DNA of 64,000 nucleotides from positions 124,001 to 188,000 of the forward strand of contig JADJVB010000012.1 in the NCBI GenBank assembly GCA_016710745.1. The letters are read 5' to 3'. This document shows positions 8,830 to 17,577 of the stretch, in pieces. The notes under the pieces were generated by a model, which did no database searches, had not been told where the DNA came from, and saw nothing but the letters and a program-made list of their open reading frames with translations. Every line of letters starts with the position of its first letter. The first letter of the stretch is position 1. The translations under genes and the position numbers were made by a program. This DNA comes from Chitinophagaceae bacterium. Lineage in GTDB: Bacteria; Bacteroidota; Bacteroidia; Chitinophagales; Chitinophagaceae.

Positions 8830-10992
8830 ATGCAAAAAATTGCACAATTTATGATGAGTAAAAAATTTATACCGGTGGTACTGGTGCTTACCGCAGCCAG
8901 CCTTTTTGTTGCATTTCAAACACAGGGCAGAACAGACAGCGATAATCCAAAATCGAAGTATACCCGCATTATCCGTAATGTGGGCATGTTGCTGGAGCAA
9001 GGTCACTACAGTCCGAAAACGATCGACGACAGTTTTTCCAGGCTGGTACTCGCGAAATTTATCGAAGACCTTGATGGGGACAGGAATATATTTTTAAAAA
9101 GTGATATAGACGGATTCAAAAAATTCGAAACCAAGATCGATGATGAAATTCATGGAGCCGAACTCGTTTCTTTCTTCGCCATCAGTGATCAATACATGAA
9201 GCGTTTAAAGGAAACCGCCAGCCTGTACAATGATATCCTGGCCAAACCCTTTGAATTTACCGTTGATGAAACAGTAATGCTCGACAGGGAAAAATTAAAC
9301 CCGCCAAAAAATGAAGCGGAGCGGAAAGATATCTGGAGGAAGCGGTTGAAATACCTCACTTTGGATAAGTATAATACCGCACTCGAAGATCGGGAGAAAA
9401 ATAAAGGCAAGGCAGATTTCAAATTTAAAGCAGACTCCACGCTGGAAAGAGAAGCCAGGGATGCCGTGAGAAAACAGATAGACCGTTATTTTTCTACCAA
9501 GATCACCCGGGAGAATAATGATGATAATTTCAGCACATTTATTAATTCCATAACCGGTACCATGGATCCGCATACCAATTATTTTGCGCCGGTGGATAAA
9601 CGCACTTTTGATGAAGGGATGAAAGGAAGTTTCTATGGAATCGGCGCCCAGTTGAAGGAAGACGATGGAAAGATCAAAATTTCTTCGCTGATCTCGGGCG
9701 GCCCTGCCTGGAAGGGTGGCGAACTTAAAGTAGAGGACGAAATCATTAAAGTGGCACAGGGTAATGAAGAACCGGTGGATGTAACGGGCTATGCCGTATC
9801 AGATGCGGTTAAGATCATAAGGGGAGCAAAAAAAGGAACAGAAGTAAGATTAACGGTGAGGCGCATGGATGGTTCGGTTAATGTGATCGCCATCATCAGG
9901 GATGAAATAAAACTGGATGATACGTTTGCGAAAAGTGCCATCATCAATGGCGACCACAAAGTAGGGTATATCTATTTACCCGAGTTTTATATTGACTTTG
10001 CAGATCCCAATGGTGCCAAATGTTCGGAAGACGTGGCCAATGAAATAGAAAAATTAAAGGCCGAAAATGTGGAAGGTATTATTATGGACCTGCGCGGTAA
10101 TGGCGGCGGGTCGCTGCCCGAAGTGGTAAAGATGGTGGGTTTGTTTATTGAAGATGGTCCGGTTTGCGTGGTAAAAGGCCGTGAAGACAAACCTTACCAA
10201 TGGAAAGACAAGGATAAATCGGTTTTGTATACCGGTCCGTTAACCGTATTGGTTGATGAACTCAGTGCCAGTGCATCAGAGATTTTTGCTGCCGCTATAC
10301 AGGATTATAAGCGTGGTATCATCATCGGCAGCACGTCAACTTTTGGAAAGGGTACGGTACAGCGCAGTATTTCGCTGAATCCCGAAGCAGAGAATCCGTT
10401 GTTCAGTAACCGTAATGTAGAAGACCTGGGATCGGTTAAACTTACCCTGCAAAAATTTTACCGGATTAACGGCGGTGCTACGCAGTTGAAAGGTGTTCAG
10501 CCGGATATCGTGATACCCGACAGGATGGAATATCTGAAGTTCCGCGAAAAAGACAACACAGCCGCACTACCCTGGGATGAAATTGAAAAAGCCAGTTACA
10601 AACCCTGGACCAGTACCATCAGCAATGATGTGGTGATCAAATACAGTGATGAAAAAATTGCCAAAAATGAAACCTTTAACAAGATAAAGGAAAGTATTGG
10701 TTGGCTGGAAACATATAGCGACAAGGCTTATTCATTAAACCTGCGGAAATACAAAGAGGAGCAAGATCAGTTTAAAGCTAAGATAAAAGAGCTCGATAAC
10801 CTGTATAAACTAAACAAAGAAATGACCGTGAAAAATATTGCAGCCGATACCGTTGTCATTAATTCTTCAAAAGAAAAGATTGATAAGAACAGCCAGTGGC
10901 TGAAAAGAGTAAGTAATGATATTTATATCGACGAAACCGTTAAAGTGATGAACAGTATGATTGCACAATCGGCAACAGCAAAGCGGGATTAG
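8830..10992 (+). CDS. prc: Carboxy-terminal (tail-specific) processing protease, S41 family
   Basis: A 720-residue periplasmic protease of the Tsp/Prc type. A hydrophobic signal/anchor near residues 13-30 is followed by a long helical N-terminal domain, a PDZ domain (about residues 255-345, with FYGIGAQL), the S41 core and a helical C-terminal domain. The catalytic serine lies in the SASASE motif near residue 481, and the general-base lysine is about K507 in TFGKGTVQ, the same Ser-Lys spacing as E. coli Prc (S430/K455). The substrates are probably misfolded or tagged periplasmic proteins recognised by their C termini. It is a single gene with a terminator at 11047-11083. Confidence 0.93.
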   Translation: MQKIAQFMMSKKFIPVVLVLTAASLFVAFQTQGRTDSDNPKSKYTRIIRNVGMLLEQGHYSPKTIDDSFSRLVLAKFIEDLDGDRNIFLKSDIDGFKKFETKIDDEIHGAELVSFFAISDQYMKRLKETASLYNDILAKPFEFTVDETVMLDREKLNPPKNEAERKDIWRKRLKYLTLDKYNTALEDREKNKGKADFKFKADSTLEREARDAVRKQIDRYFSTKITRENNDDNFSTFINSITGTMDPHTNYFAPVDKRTFDEGMKGSFYGIGAQLKEDDGKIKISSLISGGPAWKGGELKVEDEIIKVAQGNEEPVDVTGYAVSDAVKIIRGAKKGTEVRLTVRRMDGSVNVIAIIRDEIKLDDTFAKSAIINGDHKVGYIYLPEFYIDFADPNGAKCSEDVANEIEKLKAENVEGIIMDLRGNGGGSLPEVVKMVGLFIEDGPVCVVKGREDKPYQWKDKDKSVLYTGPLTVLVDELSASASEIFAAAIQDYKRGIIIGSTSTFGKGTVQRSISLNPEAENPLFSNRNVEDLGSVKLTLQKFYRINGGATQLKGVQPDIVIPDRMEYLKFREKDNTAALPWDEIEKASYKPWTSTISNDVVIKYSDEKIAKNETFNKIKESIGWLETYSDKAYSLNLRKYKEEQDQFKAKIKELDNLYKLNKEMTVKNIAADTVVINSSKEKIDKNSQWLKRVSNDIYIDETVKVMNSMIAQSATAKRD

Positions 10993-11046
10993 GGGGTTCA
11001 GGAGGTTAGAAGTTTAGGAGTTTAGTCGTAAAATGATATATAAAAT

Positions 11047-11083
11047 AAATGCCGTTCGGTTTGAAACCAGACGGCATTTTTAT
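11047..11083 (+). terminator. Terminator after the tail-specific protease
   Basis: Stem AAATGCCGT/ACGGCATTT (11047-11055 with 11071-11079) with further inner pairing, then a short T run. It lies about 55 bases after the protease stop. The bases just before it (11000-11025) form a degenerate GAGTTTAG-like octamer repeat. Confidence 0.75.
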
Positions 11084-11104
11084 GTTGAGTTGATGTTGAA
11101 GTAA

Positions 11105-11617
11105 TTACGAAAGATATCTTTCCTGTATTATGTTTTTGTGGTGATAAACGTGCCCAATGGTTATAAAACCAAGACTGATCACGGTAGCTCTGTTGTTATT
11201 TGATGTGCCCGATAGCTCCAGCATAGCGGGAGAGAAACTTGTAAATAATAATTCGGTCGACCGGCGAACGGCCATAAATTCTTCCAGCATGTGATTCCAG
11301 TTACGGGCATTGGCATTCGAGTTGGCGGCATAGGCATCTTCATCAAAACCGGGTAAAGAAACGGTTTCTTTTCTGGCAAAACAAAGTGCCCGGTAATTAA
11401 ACAGTCTTTCTGTATCGATCATATGTTGTAACAATTCTTTCAGCGTCCATTTGCCGGGGGCATACGCATAATTTGATTTTTCTTCGGTTATGTTATTCAG
11501 CAATGCGGTGATCACCGGTAATTGATTGGCAAATGCGGTTGGGAGGTCTTCTTCGGGTACCGTATCCACGTATTTTTTGAAAAAAGCAGGGTAAGTATCG
11601 GGTGATGGTTTTGCCAT
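11105..11617 (-). CDS. DinB family metal-dependent protein
   Basis: A 170-residue four-helix-bundle protein of the DinB/YfiT superfamily. The three metal-site histidine regions are visible: LQHMIDTERLFNYRA, then the middle helix around NHMLEEFMAVRR, then GHVYHHKNIIQER near the C terminus. Family members are cytosolic and several are thiol-dependent transferases; the substrate here is unknown. There is no operon partner, as the neighbouring genes are on the other strand or more than 400 bases away. Confidence 0.85.
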   Translation of the reverse strand: MAKPSPDTYPAFFKKYVDTVPEEDLPTAFANQLPVITALLNNITEEKSNYAYAPGKWTLKELLQHMIDTERLFNYRALCFARKETVSLPGFDEDAYAANSNANARNWNHMLEEFMAVRRSTELLFTSFSPAMLELSGTSNNNRATVISLGFITIGHVYHHKNIIQERYLS

Positions 11618-11774
11618 GGCTTATAAGTTTAGGCGATAAAAATACAAATCTTTATTATTTATTGTTTTGATTTTATTCTTTGACTGCGAGGTATTAACTC
11701 GAAAATTGCTGGTGGAGTGCATGTTGATGGTCAGGCGAACATCAGCGGCCAAAAAATTCATTTGTTTTATCCAG

Positions 11775-11935
11775 GCCCCATCAGGGCGAAACATTGGTAA
11801 CAATAATTCGATTTTTTGGTTAGAGCCCCATCGGGGCAAAATGTTTTCGGAATTGATTTATTAATATGTCGCCCAACGGAGCTAAACAACCATTGGTTTG
11901 TTTGGTTCTATCAATATGTCCACTTCGCTGGGTTT
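11775..11935. repeat. REP-like array of degenerate short palindromes
   Basis: Four GC-rich palindromes occur at steps of about 45-50 bp. They start near 11775 (GCCCCATCAGGGC), 11825 (GCCCCATCGGGGC, a perfect 5-bp inverted repeat), 11870 (GCCCAACGGAGC) and 11919 (CCACTTCGCTGGG). Each is separated by AT-rich spacer with recurring ATTGGT and TTTGGTT words. This resembles the palindromic intergenic elements scattered in many Bacteroidota genomes. The whole gap 11618-12022 shows no convincing gene; a 65-codon open frame through it is an artefact of the repeat. Confidence 0.6.
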
Positions 11936-12022
11936 TAATTGTATATCAATTGTCTCCCCATGTATCAAATGTACGGGTGTAAGTATCCAGTGTGACGACC
12001 AACTCCGATAAAATAGTTACAA

Positions 12023-12052
12023 AAAAAACCTTTCGCGAACGAAAGGTTTTTT
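12023..12052 (-). terminator. Terminator of the subtilase gene
   Basis: Stem CCTTTCG/CGAAAGG with a CGAA loop (12029-12046), flanked by A6 on one side and T6 on the other, so it could work in both directions. It lies about 20 bases after the subtilase stop codon. Confidence 0.85.
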
Positions 12053-12070
12053 AATTATTTATGATCAAGA

Positions 12071-13774
12071 TTATCCTTTTTTCCCTTTTATAATTTTCGA
12101 CTTGGGCAATGTTTCTGTTTTGTTTTCTCCAACCAAAGTTGACGCTAACTTAACTGCCTCGTATGCATTAACAATGCCGCCTGTTCTCGACAGATCGCTT
12201 AAGGGTACTTTTTCATCAGTACCGGGTTTTGTTACTTTTTCACCTGGTTTCTGTGCCGACGTTTCAATTACATATTTTAATTGTTTGGCCGAAAGGGTAG
12301 GATAGTACTCCAGCGTTAACGCTGCAATACCTGCTACCAGCGGACAAGCCATACTGGTACCGCTCAGGTTTCCATAATTATTTCCTCCGGGTAAGGTTGA
12401 GTATATTTTTACACCGGGCGAAAATACATCCACTTCCTTTTTTCCATAGTTACTGAAAGATGCTGTGTAACTGCCCGATTTAGGCTCGGCACTGGCTCCT
12501 ACAGTAATTACATTATTGGCCCGCCCGCCCGCTACATAAACCGGGTTGGGAAAATTATCTTTTACATCAACATCCTTGGCATCATTACCGGCTGCATGTA
12601 TCAATAAAACATTTTTAGATTCAGCATAGGCAAAGGCTTCATCAACCCATTGCTTTTGCGGCGAAAAACTTTTACCAAAACTCATGCTGATGATTTTTGC
12701 ACCATGGTCAACCGCATAACGGATAGCTAAAGCAATATCTTTGTCATGCTCATCGCCGTCGGGTACCACACGTAAAGCCATAATACGAACATTGTCAGCT
12801 ACCCCGTCCATACCTTTCCCATTGCCCCGTATCGCACCAATGATACCGGCACAATGCGTACCGTGCATAGAAAAATTCGCCATGATATCATTATTGCCGT
12901 AATCGCGGTCGTTAAAATTATTTTCGTCGTCGCCCACAATTTCCTTACGATAGGCTTTTGGCGCCTTGTTTTTCGATTCGGCTTTTCTTTGTTCGCCGGC
13001 AATATATTCAATATACTCGCCGAGGCCATCAACAAATTCCTTGTTGGTTTGATCCATCATGCTGTTCGACTTCATCAGCCCGATGAATTCGGATTTTGCT
13101 CTTTTTTCGGCAAAGGATTTGGTGACATAAGCATCCAGTTCATTGCCGGTGAATGTATCGCGGTTCAGTGCTTTCTTTAAAATGCTGTCGCTGGTTTTAA
13201 GCGATTCCAGCATGGCTTGTAATGATTCCATGTCAACATTGCTAACATCTTCTCCCTCAGGATCGTTGCCCTTCAATTCGGCTTTGGCTTTCAGGAACAT
13301 GTCATACTCGTACAGATCGGCTTTCGACAGGGAGGCTTTATCCACTTCCTTATTGTCCCACTTTGCTTTTAAACCGTAATATACCCGGCCTCTTTCATCA
13401 CTATCAACTTTCACGTTTCTGCCATCCTTACCGCCTAAAAAATTCCAGCCATGTACATCATCGATATAACCATTGCCATCATCATCAATACCGTTCCCGG
13501 GAATTTCGTTGGGATTGGTCCAGAGAATTGATTTCAGGTCTTCGTGCAGGGTATCAATTCCGGTATCTATTACCGCCACAACAACGGTAGTACTTTTTAA
13601 ATTCTTCGCTTGTAAAAATTGGTAAGCTTTGTTAACACTCACACCCTGGTATCCATCCGTAGCCTTATCCATCATATGCCATCCATTGGGGATCACACTG
13701 GTTTGGGCGAGGGTGGAAAAACCGGCGCAGAGGAGTACAATAATAATTTTGGAAAATTTGATCATGTTTTTCAT
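12071..13774 (-). CDS. Secreted subtilisin-like serine protease (S8) with large internal insert
   Basis: A 567-residue protein with a signal peptide (MKNMIKFSKIIIVLLCAGFSTLAQ) and the complete catalytic triad: Asp70 in AVIDTGID, His304 in HGTHCAG and Ser474 in SGTSMACP, plus the oxyanion Asn in HAAGND. The Asp-to-His distance is about 234 residues, against about 30 in subtilisin. The extra block (residues about 115-290) is charged, predicted helical and without a domain I recognise. There is no separate propeptide of the usual I9 type and no T9SS C-terminal domain; it ends in a lysine-rich tail (KSKIIKGKKG). It is monocistronic with its own terminator. Confidence 0.92.
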   Translation of the reverse strand: MKNMIKFSKIIIVLLCAGFSTLAQTSVIPNGWHMMDKATDGYQGVSVNKAYQFLQAKNLKSTTVVVAVIDTGIDTLHEDLKSILWTNPNEIPGNGIDDDGNGYIDDVHGWNFLGGKDGRNVKVDSDERGRVYYGLKAKWDNKEVDKASLSKADLYEYDMFLKAKAELKGNDPEGEDVSNVDMESLQAMLESLKTSDSILKKALNRDTFTGNELDAYVTKSFAEKRAKSEFIGLMKSNSMMDQTNKEFVDGLGEYIEYIAGEQRKAESKNKAPKAYRKEIVGDDENNFNDRDYGNNDIMANFSMHGTHCAGIIGAIRGNGKGMDGVADNVRIMALRVVPDGDEHDKDIALAIRYAVDHGAKIISMSFGKSFSPQKQWVDEAFAYAESKNVLLIHAAGNDAKDVDVKDNFPNPVYVAGGRANNVITVGASAEPKSGSYTASFSNYGKKEVDVFSPGVKIYSTLPGGNNYGNLSGTSMACPLVAGIAALTLEYYPTLSAKQLKYVIETSAQKPGEKVTKPGTDEKVPLSDLSRTGGIVNAYEAVKLASTLVGENKTETLPKSKIIKGKKG

Positions 13775-13794
13775 TTTGTTTTGGTAAAAGTAAA

Positions 13795-13821
13795 TGGTAT
13801 AGCTAAAACAGCCATACCATT
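13795..13821 (-). terminator. Hairpin after the aldehyde dehydrogenase gene
   Basis: Arms 13795-13805 and 13811-13821 with a 5-base loop. On the reverse-strand RNA the single imperfection becomes a G-U pair, so the 11-bp stem is complete only in that direction. It is followed by a weak T-rich stretch. It lies 20 bases after the dehydrogenase stop and within the leader of the subtilase, so attenuation is an alternative role. Confidence 0.5.
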
Positions 13822-13840
13822 CCTGTTTATTTGCAAAATT

Positions 13841-15364
13841 TTACAAATTGAAGCTGATACCCTGCGCTAAGGGCAGTTTATCGGTGTAGTTTATCGTGTT
13901 GGTTTGACGCCGCATATATACTTTCCAGGCATCACTGCCGCTTTCACGACCGCCACCGGTTTCTTTTTCGCCACCAAAGGCACCGCCGATCTCGGCCCCG
14001 GATGTGCCGATGTTTACATTGGCGATACCGCAATCGCTGCCCACCTGCGATAAAAACTGCTCGGCCTGGCGCATATTATTGGTCATAATGGCCGAGGACA
14101 AGCCCTGCGGAACCCCATTTTGCATGGCAATGGCTTCGTCCAGGGTTTTATATTTCATCAGGTATAGTATGGGCGCAAAGGTTTCGTGTTGAACAATGTC
14201 GAAACTATTTTTTACTTCGGCAATACAGGGTTTAACATAGCAACCGCTTTCGAAGCCTTTTCCTTTTACAACGCCGCCTTCCACAACAAATTTTCCGCCT
14301 TCAGCCTTACATTTTTCAATGGCGTCGAGGTACATTTTTACGGCATCTTTATCGATCACGGGCCCAACATGATTTTTTTCATTGAGCGGATCACCGATCC
14401 TGATCTGCCCATAGGCTTTCACTAACTTCTCCTTAAACTTATTATATATTTTTTCGTGGATGATCAACCTTCGGGTTGACGTGCACCTTTGACCTGCCGT
14501 ACCCACGGCGCCAAATGTAGCGCCGATCAGGGCCATGTCGAGATCCGCATTTTCGGTGATGATGATGGCATTGTTACCGCCCAGTTCCAGCAGACTTCTG
14601 CCCAAACGTTGTCCTACGGCCGCGCCTACAGCCTTGCCCATGCGGGTGCTGCCCGTGGCCGACAACAAAGGAATACGGATGTCGTTACTCATCCATTCGC
14701 CCACCTGCCGGTCGCCCACGATAATATTGGAAACACCTTCGGGTACATTATTTTTTTTGAGAACAGACTGAATAATGTGCTGACAGGCGATTGCGCACAA
14801 GGGCGTTTTTTCACTGGGTTTCCAGATGCAAACATCACCGCAAACCCATGCCAATGCAGCATTCCAGCTCCAAACGGCTACCGGGAAATTAAAAGACGAG
14901 ATGATACCCACCAATCCCAACGGATGATACTGTTCGTACATCCGGTGTCCCGGTCTTTCGCTATGCATGGTTAAACCATGCAATTGGCGGCTGAGTCCTA
15001 CGGCGAAATCGCAGATATCGATCATTTCCTGTACTTCACCCAAACCTTCCTGCAAACTTTTGCCCATTTCGTAACTAACCAGTTGCCCCAGGTCTTTTTT
15101 GTTTTTACGCAGTTCCTCACCGATCTGTCGCACAATTTCACCGCGTTTAGGTGCCGGCCAGTTGCGCCATTCAGCAAAAGCAGATTGGGCTTTTTTTATT
15201 ACCGCCTCGTACGAACTGGCGTCGGTGCTGCTAACAGCGGCAATTAATTTACCATCAGCCGGACTGTACGAATGGATCTTTTCGCCCTTCGTTTTTATCG
15301 GGTATAATCCCGTGGAAACACCGTTATTACTGGCTTGTATCTTTAATGTTTTTAAAAATTTCAT
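13841..15364 (-). CDS. Aldehyde dehydrogenase, ALDH7 (antiquitin / piperideine-6-carboxylate dehydrogenase) type
   Basis: A 507-residue cytosolic NAD(P)-dependent aldehyde dehydrogenase. The glutamate motif ELGGNNAIII (residues about 265-275) and the catalytic cysteine motif GQRCTSTRRL (about 300) are both present. The double Asn in LGGNNA and CTSTRR is the signature of the ALDH7 branch, which oxidises alpha-aminoadipate semialdehyde/piperideine-6-carboxylate in lysine catabolism. The length is normal for the family. No other lysine-degradation gene is in the window, so the substrate assignment rests on subfamily resemblance only. Confidence 0.88.
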   Translation of the reverse strand: MKFLKTLKIQASNNGVSTGLYPIKTKGEKIHSYSPADGKLIAAVSSTDASSYEAVIKKAQSAFAEWRNWPAPKRGEIVRQIGEELRKNKKDLGQLVSYEMGKSLQEGLGEVQEMIDICDFAVGLSRQLHGLTMHSERPGHRMYEQYHPLGLVGIISSFNFPVAVWSWNAALAWVCGDVCIWKPSEKTPLCAIACQHIIQSVLKKNNVPEGVSNIIVGDRQVGEWMSNDIRIPLLSATGSTRMGKAVGAAVGQRLGRSLLELGGNNAIIITENADLDMALIGATFGAVGTAGQRCTSTRRLIIHEKIYNKFKEKLVKAYGQIRIGDPLNEKNHVGPVIDKDAVKMYLDAIEKCKAEGGKFVVEGGVVKGKGFESGCYVKPCIAEVKNSFDIVQHETFAPILYLMKYKTLDEAIAMQNGVPQGLSSAIMTNNMRQAEQFLSQVGSDCGIANVNIGTSGAEIGGAFGGEKETGGGRESGSDAWKVYMRRQTNTINYTDKLPLAQGISFNL

Positions 15365-15427
15365 ATAGCTTTTGTTGTTTTTGAGGTGTGCAAGTTACCG
15401 AATAGCGGGGAAATGGGAAATGATGTT

Positions 15428-15556
15428 GGATAGTGGATAATTAATAATGGATAATTGATAATGGATAATGGATAATGGGATAATGGATAATTGATAATGG
15501 ATAATTGATAATGGATAATGGATAATGGATAATGGATAATTGATAATGGATAATGG
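15428..15556. repeat. Heptamer tandem array (GGATAAT/TGATAAT)
   Basis: Eighteen consecutive 7-bp units, mostly GGATAAT with interspersed TGATAAT and one extra G at 15477. It fills the gap between the aldehyde dehydrogenase start and the panB stop. The open frames through it encode only PLSIIHY-type repeats and are not genes. Confidence 0.9.
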
Positions 15557-15576
15557 ACAAAGCATCCTGTGTCTGG

Positions 15577-15617
15577 CATCTAGTATCCGGCATCCAGCAT
15601 CCACCATCCACCATCCG
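15577..15617. repeat. Second heptamer array (CATCCAC type)
   Basis: Six 7-bp units (CATCTAG, TATCCGG, CATCCAG, CATCCAC, CATCCAC, CATCCG) sit directly before the panB stop codon, 20 bases from the larger GGATAAT array but with an unrelated unit sequence. Confidence 0.75.
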
Positions 15618-15622
15618 TTCTC

Positions 15623-16438
15623 CTAATACTGCTCCTGCTCGTTGGGAAAATCCTTGCTTTTTACATCGCTGATATATTGTTTAACCGCGGTGTCTATTTG
15701 TTCGTGCAGGTTAAGGTAGGTTCTTAAAAAACGGGGTTTAAATTCTACATTTATCCCAAGCATATCGTGCATAACAAGTACCTGTCCATCGCAATGGCCA
15801 CCGGCGCCAATACCAATAGTGGGTATATGCAAACTTTCACTCACCTCTTTTGCCAGGGCAGCCGGTATTTTTTCCAGTACGATGGCAAAGGCACCTGCTT
15901 CCTGTAAAAGCAACGCGTCTTTTTTTAGTTTGGCTGCTTCGTCGGTTTCTTTGGCCCGTACGGTGTAAGTGCCAAATTTATAAATGCTTTGTGGCGTTAA
16001 ACCCAGGTGCCCCATTACCGGGATACCGGCGCTTACAATTTTATGAACGGCGTCTATAGCTTCCTCGCCGCCCTCCATTTTTACCGAATGGCCACCTGTT
16101 TCCTTCATTATTTTTATAGCCGAGGCTAGGGCGATCTGGGTATTGGATTGATAGGAACCGAATGGCATATCAACTACAACCAGGCAACGGTTAACACCCC
16201 GTACCACACTTTGTGCATGATAGATCATCTGGTCGAGTGTGATAGGCAATGTGGTTTCATGCCCTGCCATCACGTTACTGGCACTATCACCCACCAAAAT
16301 AATATCAATTCCGGCTGCGTCAAAAATGCTGGCAAATGAAAAATCGTAGGCGGTGATCATGGAAATCTTTTCTCCACCAGCTTTCATTTTTTGCAGGGTA
16401 TGGGTTGTAACTTTTTTAATTTCTTTTTGTACCGACAT
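15623..16438 (-). CDS. panB: 3-methyl-2-oxobutanoate hydroxymethyltransferase
   Basis: A 271-residue TIM-barrel enzyme that transfers a hydroxymethyl group from methylene-tetrahydrofolate to 2-oxoisovalerate to give ketopantoate, the first committed step of pantothenate and CoA synthesis. Family motifs are clear: MITAYDFSFA, ILVGDSASNVMAGHETTLP (metal and substrate site), VVDMPFGSY, MGHLGLTPQ and TIGIGAGGHCDGQVLVMHD. It has full family length. panC is about 6 kb away on the same strand rather than adjacent, and panD is not in the window. Confidence 0.97.
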   Translation of the reverse strand: MSVQKEIKKVTTHTLQKMKAGGEKISMITAYDFSFASIFDAAGIDIILVGDSASNVMAGHETTLPITLDQMIYHAQSVVRGVNRCLVVVDMPFGSYQSNTQIALASAIKIMKETGGHSVKMEGGEEAIDAVHKIVSAGIPVMGHLGLTPQSIYKFGTYTVRAKETDEAAKLKKDALLLQEAGAFAIVLEKIPAALAKEVSESLHIPTIGIGAGGHCDGQVLVMHDMLGINVEFKPRFLRTYLNLHEQIDTAVKQYISDVKSKDFPNEQEQY

Positions 16439-16536
16439 GATGGTTGTTTAAATTAACTAAGCTGCTGATGGAGTTGGCTCTGCGTTAGAATAAAACAAAT
16501 CCGGGGAGCAATTGAGCTGTAAATGTATAAAGAATT

Positions 16537-16800
16537 TTACTTGAAAACGAGTTTTAATACCGGAAGGGCTTCGCTGGTTTCAACAGCATCGGTCCTTTTT
16601 TTTGCAAATAAACGGGCTTCTGTAATTTTATTGGTGAGTTGATTTCTTTTTGCATCATAATACCAATCCTGCGTTAATTCAATAGCGGTAAATTTACCGG
16701 GATCAGTTTCGCCGGCAAACAACTCGTATTTATAAACAGCGCCTTTTTCATCATATAGCGGCACCAACACCGGGTCTCCGGAGTTGAAAGCATCCTTCAA
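16537..16800 (-). CDS. GldN-like protein, C-terminal part (frameshifted)
   Basis: This frame has no ATG; the first usable codon is TTG at 16798-16800. It is open back to a TGA at the very point where the upstream fragment (16850-17527) ends. Removing one base from the T6 run at 16853-16858 joins both into a 329-residue protein, with the junction reading LMKNKVDIF. The C-terminal block IELTQDWYYDAKRN recalls the IKEDWFFDKQRS block of GldN/PorN, a periplasmic ring component of type IX secretion. That likeness is weak and the protein is not in a gldKLMN operon, so family membership is tentative. Confidence 0.5.
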   Translation of the reverse strand: MKDAFNSGDPVLVPLYDEKGAVYKYELFAGETDPGKFTAIELTQDWYYDAKRNQLTNKITEARLFAKKRTDAVETSEALPVLKLVFK

Positions 16801-16849
16801 ATTTTCCGGATCTATCTTGTTATTGTATTTCAGGCTGAAAATGTCAACT

Positions 16850-17527
16850 TTATTTTTTCATCAATTGTGGCCAAAGCGTTTCCAGCAGGCCGTGCCCATA
16901 CATTTCTTTCAATTTGTTGTCTGGTTGTTCGGGTTCGAGTTGGATGATCTTTTTTGTTTGACCCAGTAACCTGAGTTTTTTGATGTTACGTGCTTTGCAT
17001 TGGTATTTAAAATTATACCCGGTGCTGAAGTAAAACCGTTGACCGATATAAGTGCCCGAGGAAGTGTATACGGGGAGGGCAGTCGTTACATAAGGAATAT
17101 AGGATCTTAGTTTTCCTTTTTCCACATACAATATCTGGGTTACCTCGGTTATATTAAAATTGCTGCTGTCTTTAACGGGAATCGGTTTTTTTCTGGTGAT
17201 CTCGTTTCCCGCTGCATCCATAACGTAATCCACATTATCACCGTAAAAATTCTCGTCTATCGATTCGAGTGACACGTAGGTAATTGAAGCAGCAGCAGAT
17301 TCCCTGCTTTCAATGGGCAAGCTGGCTTTAATTTCTTTATTGTTGAGCCTGTTCAGCAAATTCAAATTTAAACCGGTATGGCTAAAATTAAAAGTGTCGC
17401 TGGCATAAGCTGCCCATTCAATGCTGCCTTTTTTAATAAATTTATCAAAGCGGGTGCTTTGCCCATATGATGGTACAAACGCCATTTGGCCGGCAAACAT
17501 GAAAACCAACACTATGTATTTGGGCAT
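16850..17527 (-). CDS. GldN-like secreted protein, N-terminal part (frameshifted)
   Basis: The 225-residue fragment starts with a signal peptide (MPKYIVLVFMFAGQMAFVPSYGQ). Its middle contains TQILYVEKGKLRSYIPYVT and then a YFSTGYNFKYQ segment reminiscent of GldN-type domains. It ends prematurely at LMKK followed by TAA, where a one-base change in a homopolymer would continue the frame into 16537-16800. The natural product is probably exported to the periplasm. If it is GldN-like it could assist type IX secretion, but it is a stand-alone gene before ppx, so I regard function as unproven. Confidence 0.55.
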   Translation of the reverse strand: MPKYIVLVFMFAGQMAFVPSYGQSTRFDKFIKKGSIEWAAYASDTFNFSHTGLNLNLLNRLNNKEIKASLPIESRESAAASITYVSLESIDENFYGDNVDYVMDAAGNEITRKKPIPVKDSSNFNITEVTQILYVEKGKLRSYIPYVTTALPVYTSSGTYIGQRFYFSTGYNFKYQCKARNIKKLRLLGQTKKIIQLEPEQPDNKLKEMYGHGLLETLWPQLMKK

Positions 17528-17577
17528 AGGAACCAGGTTGAGGCCTTAAAGTTATTTTAAAAGATGTTAAGGAAAGC

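Noticed and set aside
11667..11864. A 65-codon forward open frame in the gap before the subtilase
   Set aside because: It runs through the palindromic repeats, has no ribosome binding site and its sequence is explained by the repeat.
14489..14974. A 161-codon forward open frame opposite the aldehyde dehydrogenase
   Set aside because: Shadow frame; no start context and no recognisable domain.
15361..15607. Overlapping reverse-strand open frames encoding PLSIIHY-type repeats
   Set aside because: They are created by the GGATAAT heptamer array, which has no stop in these frames; there is no ribosome site or homologue-like composition.
15428..15617. CRISPR-like array
   Set aside because: Units are 7 bp with no unique spacers and no cas genes nearby; it is a simple tandem repeat.
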